DNA of 64,000 nucleotides from Protea cynaroides (Eukaryota; Streptophyta; Magnoliopsida; Proteales; Proteaceae). The notes beneath the pieces are model-generated. The model had not been told where the DNA came from and made no database searches. It saw only the letters and a program-made list of their open reading frames with translations. Positions 57,613-64,000 of the stretch are shown here, in pieces (the first letter of the stretch is position 1; every line of letters begins with the position of its first letter). The stretch lies in NCBI GenBank assembly GCA_028583415.1, contig CM053267.1, positions 53,334,914 through 53,398,913 of the forward strand, in the 5' to 3' direction. Position numbers and translations under genes: made by a program.

Positions 57613-58930
57613 ATATGCCCAACTAGATACTTCGCAAAATTATGGCAATCCACAGAAATACAGAGATTTTTCATGATCCTGATAGGAAACCCTGGAGGAG
57701 TACCAATCATCCCAAATGCCAGCACCAATTTCTCACTGTGGCCAAGAAGTATCCTCTCCTTCTGCTCATCATCCACATCATACAACACACAGCTTAGATC
57801 AGGAACATAACCTGCTTCCTTGATCTTCTCAGACAATTCCTTCACCTTTGCAGCTACCTATCCCCTTCTTGGGTGGGGCCGATCACTGGCATGAAAACTA
57901 TGCACCGTCGGCCCTTGCTTGATACAGCTTCGCCCAGGCTCCTTTGTCACAGACTTCTCCATCATCAACTGCCTCAACATGGTCACATCTTCCCATCTTC
58001 CCACAGAAGCATATAAATTTGAGAGAACAACATAGTTTCCAGCATTTTGTGGCTCAATATCAAAAAGGCATTGAGCAAAATATTCTCCCACAGTACCATC
58101 AGCATGAACTCTACATGCCCCCAAAAGTGAACCCCAAATAGCTGCAGATGGTATAAATGGCATCTGTTCAATGAAGGCCAAAGCCCTGTGTACTTGTCCA
58201 GCATGTCCAAGCAAATCAACAACACATCCACAATGCTCTGTCTCGGGCTAAACTCCATTTTCTGCACTAACCATTTTTCCAAAAATACTCAACACTTCAT
58301 CAACCAACCCACCATGGCTGCAACCTGAAATAACTGCCATGAAAGTTATACTATCAGGCTTGACCTCATTTCTTTCCTCATCAATCTGAAAAGTTCGACA
58401 ACCTCTCTTCCTAACCCATGCTACCATACCCCACAAGCATTGCATTCCATATGATGACAGTTCTCTCAGACATCCCATCAAAACCCTTCTTGAATAAGTG
58501 AGGCTTCCACATTTTGAGTACATATCAACAACAGAATTCTTGAGAACTACATAAGATGGCAGTTCAGAGTGGAGGACCCTGTTGTGGACTTGTTGGCCAT
58601 GACCCAATGCAGCAAGGCCAGAAAAAGCAGTTAAAACACTAGCATAGGTAACATAATTTGATTCCATCCCTTCTTTCTGTGACTGGCTGAACAATTCTAA
58701 TGCCTCTTCATCAAGATCTAGTTGGGCATATCCAGCAATGATTGCAGTGCAAGAAATAACATCCCTTTCAGGCAACCTATCAAAGACTCCTCGTGCTTCA
58801 TGGATTCTACCAGCTTTGGCATACATGTCAAGAAGTGAGCTCTCAATAAGTATGTGTGGTTCAAAAATCCTCTTGATTACGAGAGAGTGGATTTGCCTCC
58901 CACGGTTTAAACCACAAGCACCTGAATGAG
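57613..58930 (-). pseudogene. Pentatricopeptide repeat (PLS-DYW) protein pseudogene
   Basis: The region covers the C-terminal half of a DYW-class PPR protein closely resembling the family of Arabidopsis At3g13770: GRQIHSLVIK, SSLLDMYAKAGRIHEARGVF, DVISCTAIIAGYAQLDLDEE, SVVDMYSKCGSLTYSRRV, a GCSHGG box, GNYVVLSNLYASVGRWEDV, the E motif, then GYVPDLSCVLYDVDDEQKE and GHSEKL. Such proteins edit or process organelle RNA. Defects: an in-frame TAG at 58248-58250, another at 57858-57860, at least two compensating frame shifts between about 58490 and 58380, no N-terminal repeats, and loss of the DYW domain after NFAKYL, so the zinc-binding and final DYW residues are missing. Expression as an editing factor is implausible. 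Confidence 0.9.
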
Positions 58931-59560
58931 AAGTAAGTATCGTGGCAAGAGTGAACCCGTTTCAAGTATGACATTGAGCAGAACTGATTGGAGGACAAGA
59001 ACCCATGTAACTGATCCTTATTCCAAGCTTTGTTGTTGTTGTTGTTGTTGTTGTTGTAGTTGCATGAGAATGATATAATAGAGAATTTTTTTTTTTTTTG
59101 GTAAAACACAACAGAGAAATTCACAAGGCTATTGCTAAGCACTAAAACCAAAATTATGACAGACTACCAGAACTACACACCCAGAATGACCTTTTCTCTC
59201 CACTACTAATCTTAACTATTTTATTTCTCCTCAACCCATTAAAAGCTTCACCCCAGCATATCGAATTATTAAAATATCCTTTTTGTGTTCTGCCATTCCC
59301 AGTCAAAAACTTAGCAAGCTGCTTGGAATTCAAGATCACTGTCACCTAATTTGCTAAAGCACTTTGAGTACATCTTTATCAAATTATTAAGGAAAAAAGA
59401 GGAACAAGAACCTTACTACAATGAAATAGAAACCCACCTAGACCAACACCCTAGATTGCAACCATAGAATTCGAGGAAAAAGGGTCTTTATATAATGAAA
59501 ATAAAACCCAACTAGATCAATTCATCAGCTGACATATTTACAATCACAAGTAAAAGGAAA
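58931..59560. other. Spacer with GTT microsatellite
   Basis: GTT repeats, about nine units, at 59031-59056, and a T13 run at 59085-59098. No gene. Confidence 0.5.
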
Positions 59561-59714
59561 TATAAAATGTTTGAATGCGAATATAGATGTAGTCCAGATG
59601 AAACAGTTTCCACATAGACTTTGGTGGGGATCAGTGAATATGGATATAAGTTTACGCCTAAAAAAAGACCAAAGTTTAGGAATGAACCTGAAGTTTAGAA
59701 ACGCTGCAGATTGG
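59561..59714 (+). repeat. Repeat shared with 52195-52345, better preserved copy
   Basis: Starts TTTGAATGCGAATATAGATG and runs through CGCCTAAAAAAAGACC to GAAACGCTGCAG, directly before the inverted repeat. The adjacency suggests that the foldback may be part of the same element. Confidence 0.6.
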
Positions 59715-59832
59715 GAAATCCGTTTCTTCTTCTTCTACTGCAGTAAATACGTTCCTCCTCAGCGTTTGGGAACTACAAGCTTTCAACCCTCCTTATGTAT
59801 TTACAGCAGTAGAAGCAGAAGAAACGGATTTC
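59715..59832. repeat. 36-bp inverted repeat (foldback)
   Basis: The left arm 59715-59750 starts GAAATCCGTTTCTTCTTCTT and the right arm is 59797-59832. Complemented, the right arm matches the left at 34 of 36 positions, with a 46-base loop between them. A transcript would fold into a long, nearly perfect hairpin. The length and loop fit either a young microRNA-like locus, a small foldback transposon, or chance duplication. I do not recognise the arm as a known microRNA. Confidence 0.85.
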
Positions 59833-60584
59833 ACCTCACATCTGTTCACGGGTTCAACTGAGAATCGAGTTTTACTAAATTTTCGAAGAAGAAGAAAGGA
59901 ACTTGCGAAACTATCCCTTTCTTTCTCCTTCTCTCCTTCTCTCCGTCTCTCCTTCTCTCTTCAGTTCTCGGGTTATTTATAATCTCTTCTCGATCGTGGT
60001 TTACAAGCAACCATTCAAAAAACGGTTTTTATTGCGTGTTTTGTTTAGACAACTTATCTGCACCGTCTGATTTAATAACATCCAGTTGTCGTCTATCAAG
60101 TGGCATCTAGATGCCATTTGTTCGAATACCAAGGGAGACAATCCGAATCCGTCTGTGAAGGATCAACGGACAATCATTCGTTCTTACTCTCCAGATTTTT
60201 GTTTTCTTTTATTATTTGATCAGGCCACAGTCCTTCCCCTCCCCTCCAACCCATACCGCAACATTCCCCCACCCATGATGAACCCTCCGTAGGCTTTTCC
60301 TTCCCACTATCCTCTATTTTTCTGCATTTTTTAGATTAAATTATATGTATTTTTTTTTATAGTTTGCCTTAAGTATATTTTAAACTTTTCAAACAATTTC
60401 AAAGACATCTTCTAAAATCAAAGTAATTTCAAAAAACTCATTTTGTTAGTGAATTTCTGTTAATTAGAAAAAAAACTAAAAATTAGAATTTTAATACCTA
60501 AAATACATCTACATAAGTTAAAAGATCCTTTTACCCCACTTAAATTTTCTATTTATTTAAAGCGTACCCAGTTAGTGAGATCAA
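59833..60584. other. Pyrimidine-rich leader-like stretch and AT-rich spacer
   Basis: 59915-59965 is a run of TTCTCTCC-type repeats resembling a plant 5' leader, but no coding region follows in either direction that I recognise. 60300-60560 is AT-rich. Confidence 0.4.
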
Positions 60585-61370
60585 GTGAGAAGAGAGAAAA
60601 GAAAGGAAAGAGGGATTGAGAGAAGAATAGGGGAGGAGAAATAGGGGGAGAGGGAGAATTGAGAGGGTTGAGTTTTTTTTTTTTTTCCTTATCCGATTGA
60701 GATGAAATGGGAATGAGATAGAGTGAGAAAAGAGGAAAGAGATGAAATATGGATTGGGAGAAAAATAGGAAAAAGAAATAGGGGAAGTAGGATAACAGAG
60801 AAGGATGAGTGAGTTTTTTTTTTTTTTTCCTTAGCCGATTGAGGTGAAATGGGAGGGAGATCGAGAGATAAGAGAAACAAGAGAAGAAATAGGGATTGAG
60901 AAAAGAATACGTAAGAAAGGAAATAGGGATTGAGAGAAAAATACGGGAGAAGAAATAGGGGAAGAGGGAGAACTAAGAGGGTTGAGTTTTTTTTTTTTTT
61001 TTTTTTTTATTTTTCTCTTACCCGATTGAGATGAAATGGTATCCAAGATGAAATGGTATTCAAATCCTCTCTTCCAACAGTTTCGGGAGGAGAGGGGGCG
61101 ACCCCATTGGATGGACGACACCTGGGGCTCGGATGACCATCCAAGCCGACACTCCCTTGTCGGCACAGCTTGTCGGCTCGGATTCACTTGAACCCCTGGT
61201 GTCATCCATCCAATGGGGCACCTCCTCTCCTCTCAAAACTATTGGAGGAGAGGATGTGGATCCGATGAAATGGGAGATCAAGTGAGAAGAGAGGAAAGAG
61301 AGGAAAGAGAGGAAATAGGGATTGAGAGAAGAATACAGATAAGAAATAGGGGAAGAAAGCATCATGACTG
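60585..61370. repeat. Tandem array of a 140-190 bp purine-rich unit
   Basis: Four unit starts are marked by CCGATTGAGATGAAATGG or close variants (about 60692, 60834, 61021, and 61262 after an insertion). Each unit has GAGAAGAAATAGGG...GAGAGGGTTGAG and a T12-T22 run. The last unit is split by a foldback element at 61057-61263. Confidence 0.75.
61057..61263. mobile_element. Foldback MITE in the tandem array
   Basis: The two halves are inverted copies of each other over about 60 bases: AAATCCTCTCTTCCAACAGTTT...ACCCCATTGGATGGACGACACC on the left, and its complement with a few changes on the right. Direct repeats GATGAAATGG flank it (61047-61056 and 61264-61273), a 10-bp target duplication as in MULE-type elements. 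The tips resemble those of the 47222-47537 element. Confidence 0.78.
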
Positions 61371-63789
61371 ATGAAATAGCAGAAGAAAAAAAAGAAAGGG
61401 CGGTTCTGTTGGATTTGTGTGGCCCAACCCAGGTTGACTATGTTATTTTTATGTATTCTCTTTGGGCATCTCTATCTCTATTTTGAGGTATATATATGTG
61501 ACATGTGACTTACATGTTTTGTGGCTTATAAATTTGTTATATGGTACCATTATTTTTTGTCTATTGTATTAATAGACTGGTTTTGCAGATGATTATTCAA
61601 ATGAGTCACTTTGTAGTCCTTGGCTTGACCGCACCTATCATGATGCGCTATGTGCTTACATAGGCATTGATTGGACCATGATAGGTTTGAGGGGTGCAAG
61701 TCAAAATTGCTCAGACTATGGGAGACATGGGGACTAGTCTCTCGACGGTCAGTGCACATATGGTCTGTGAAGTCCTTCATGATAAGACCACGTGTACGTT
61801 GAGTGGTGACCTTAGTGCCTAATGTTCATTGCCAGTGACTTAACAATTATAAGAGTGTACGCGTACCTACAAACTGTCAATTTGAATAATGTTATCATGT
61901 TTGATTTTGCATCAAATATTTTTTTATTTATAAATATAAAATATTATTTATTTTTATTTTTCTTTGCAAAATTTTTTGGTTTTATAAAAAATGGCAGTTT
62001 TATATTTTGTGTCCCTATTTATTATTTAGGGGCACTTGTGGTAATTGTCAAGGTATGCCAAAAGACAATCTTGATATGACATTAGGAGGCTAGCATCTCA
62101 CTTAGGGTTGGACTTTATGGCTGGTCATCTCCACCCTAAAGATATAAAACATCTCAAGGTTACATAGGCAAGGGGAGGAAAAAGCTCAAAATACCAAGAT
62201 ATGGTATACCTGTCCAGCTGGGGTGAGCACCCTGATTGCTTGTGAGATCCTTGGACATCAAGTGGCTTTGTTTGTCTAATCATCATAAGTTCTTCAACAA
62301 AAGAAAGAGTTCTTCATCACATGTAGAGTGCTTCAACAAAAGAAAATTTCAAATCGTCAATAAAAGGTATGATACTCTTCTTAATTTCTTAGATTAAACA
62401 AGTGACATGATATTCGTGATATGTTTTTATTTTTGGTATGAGGTTAACAGTAACATTGAGACTCATGTAGGATGTTTTTTCTAATAGCACAAGTATGACG
62501 GTTTTGTTAAAATTCTCCTTGTCTAAGATTCATATCTTAGAATTGTCTCTGTTTCTCATATATGTGTTTGATCATATCAACGAGTAGTGGTTGTTTTCTT
62601 TTTGTTTTTCTTCTTATGACAAATTGTGACGTCTTCATAGTAATTTTAGTCGATTGTGTTAAACATGGTTTGTTTTTCTCTAAAGCTTTCTCCAAAAACA
62701 CGAAATGGAAGATGAATAGTCTTATAATTTTTGTTTAATAGCTATGATGAATTTATCATCATTTATACTTATTAATAATATCTCATAAATTAGAAAACAA
62801 GAAATGGAAGATGAATAGTCTAATAATTTTTGTTTAATAGCTATGCTGAATTTATCATCATTAATGCTTAATATCTCATAAATTAAAAATGAATAGTCTT
62901 ATTGGGACTTGAAATTTTTTTTTTAAATAAAAAGATATTTTATTAGAAGCTTTATGAGGAAGATCAAAGGGTGAGTTGACACTTCATCTTAAAATTGATA
63001 AACCATCATGGAATTTAAAAAGACTTATCTTTTGATTTACCTTGTCATAATGGAGGGATGGAGAATTAATACTCACATTTTGGGATATTGAAAGATGGAA
63101 ATTCTAAGAAGACATAAAGTCATTATTATTTAGCCATCAAGCCACTTAGCCATTAAACCATTAAATCATCAAGATATCAAGCCAAGTGCGTAATAATGGT
63201 ACATGTGGTAATGCCATATTTGTTTTTCAAGCTATATTGTGCCTACTAATTGGACCTTCAATTTTAAACTGAATTCATATGTACTCTAATATATATTTAT
63301 TTTTATCTAATCTCAATTTCAGTAGGAGTTAGTTTGAATATCTTGTGTAAATTGAGTTTGGGGTTGTTTCATTCATTGTTTCGATTCTTAGACATGTTGA
63401 CACCCATCGGTTAATCACATGGATGAGATAAGACTGTGGATAGACATGTAAATCCCTCGTGTCACTGTCCATCGGATAGACACGGTGATAGGTTAAATTC
63501 TTTCCTACGCCCATCGGATACGGGATGAATTTAACATATCATTATATTAAAGTTTAATTAATTCTTAATGAGACTTGATCTATTGGATTCTTCCCTACAC
63601 CCATCGGATACGGGAGGGATTTGAGAAATCATAGGTCTCTTTGTTGTTTTGTTGTTATCCCATCAAATGATCAATGTTGCATTGTGTTTATACAAATGGA
63701 ATGGGCTTTAGTCTCCAAGCTTATTATGCATATTGCATGCTTATGACAGATGACAGGAACGTCTAGCTCTTTGAACATGTCTGATATTA
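61371..63789. other. Repeat-like, non-coding right end of the window
   Basis: 61400-62340 resembles retrotransposon LTR or leader sequence (TGTTGGATTTGTGTGGCCCAACCC at 61408, ATATAAAACATCTC at 62141) but has no RT motif or paired LTR in view. 62702-62797 and 62802-62886 are a tandem duplication containing GAAATGGAAGATGAATAGTCT. 63504-63530 and 63597-63625 share CCCATCGGATACGGGA. No gene recognised. Confidence 0.45.
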
Positions 63790-64000
63790 NNNNNNNNNNN
63801 NNNNNNNNNNNNNNNNNNNNNNNNNNNNNNNNNNNNNNNNNNNNNNNNNNNNNNNNNNNNNNNNNNNNNNNNNNNNNNNNNNNNNNNNNNNNNNNNNNNN
63901 NNNNNNNNNNNNNNNNNNNNNNNNNNNNNNNNNNNNNNNNNNNNNNNNNNNNNNNNNNNNNNNNNNNNNNNNNNNNNNNNNNNNNNNNNNNNNNNNNNNN
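63790..64000. other. Assembly gap (N run)
   Basis: Positions 63790-64000 are all N. The gap follows repeat-rich sequence, and the window cannot be interpreted past 63789. Confidence 1.

Noticed and set aside
1..64000. CRISPR array, operon, bacterial-type defence system or biosynthetic gene cluster
   Set aside because: The sequence is plant nuclear with spliced genes and plant transposons. I saw no regularly spaced repeat-spacer array and no clustered related enzymes.

Overview
This is plant nuclear DNA. It has AT-rich, repeat-dense intergenic sequence, genes split by short GT-AG introns, LTR retrotransposons with other elements nested inside them, and insertions that look mitochondrial. Plastid lipoyl synthase, the plant-only ribosomal protein P3, an S-protein homolog, PPR and kinesin-light-chain-related sequences place it in a flowering plant. 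A woody early-diverging eudicot or a magnoliid would fit, but the species cannot be read from the window. The last 211 bases are an N gap.

Layout. 1-7158: 3' part of a Ty1/copia retrotransposon, interrupted by a PIF/Harbinger-like element (630-2451), an Au-type SINE (2915-3089) and a 2.2-kb solo LTR (3575-5762), each bounded by target duplications. 7469-7582: U6 snRNA-like gene with a 9-bp insertion. 8207-13450 (-): intact seven-exon plastidial lipoyl synthase gene. About 14.2 kb: PDLP/DUF26 pseudogene fragment. 14930-21081: second, decayed copia element carrying a MULE-like element (15722-16577) and a 1.29-kb mitochondrial-like insertion (18161-19450). 21704-24453: inverted copy of the solo LTR, itself holding another organelle-like insert. 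26693-27646 (-): two-exon Myb/SANT-like gene. 29.4-32.6 kb: MITEs and short repeats. 33367-36711 (-): ribosomal protein P3. 38985-46830: tandem segmental duplication of about 3.9 kb, each unit with an S-protein homolog (SPH). The first copy is frameshifted in its signal peptide and the second is intact. 47942-50247 (+): intact PP1 phosphatase catalytic subunit. 56.0-56.4 kb: LINE remnant. 57.6-58.9 kb (-): PPR-DYW pseudogene. 59.7 kb: near-perfect 36-bp foldback. 60.6-61.4 kb: tandem array split by a foldback MITE.

The intact host genes (lipoyl synthase, Myb/SANT-like, P3, SPH2, PP1) are unrelated housekeeping or single-function genes on both strands. There is no gene cluster or operon-like system. 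What is distinctive is the layered insertion record: transposons, solo LTRs and organelle DNA inserted into one another with readable junctions, and two copies of one mitochondrial-like segment that differ mainly by C-to-T and G-to-A changes. No new defence or metabolic system is supported by what I can see.
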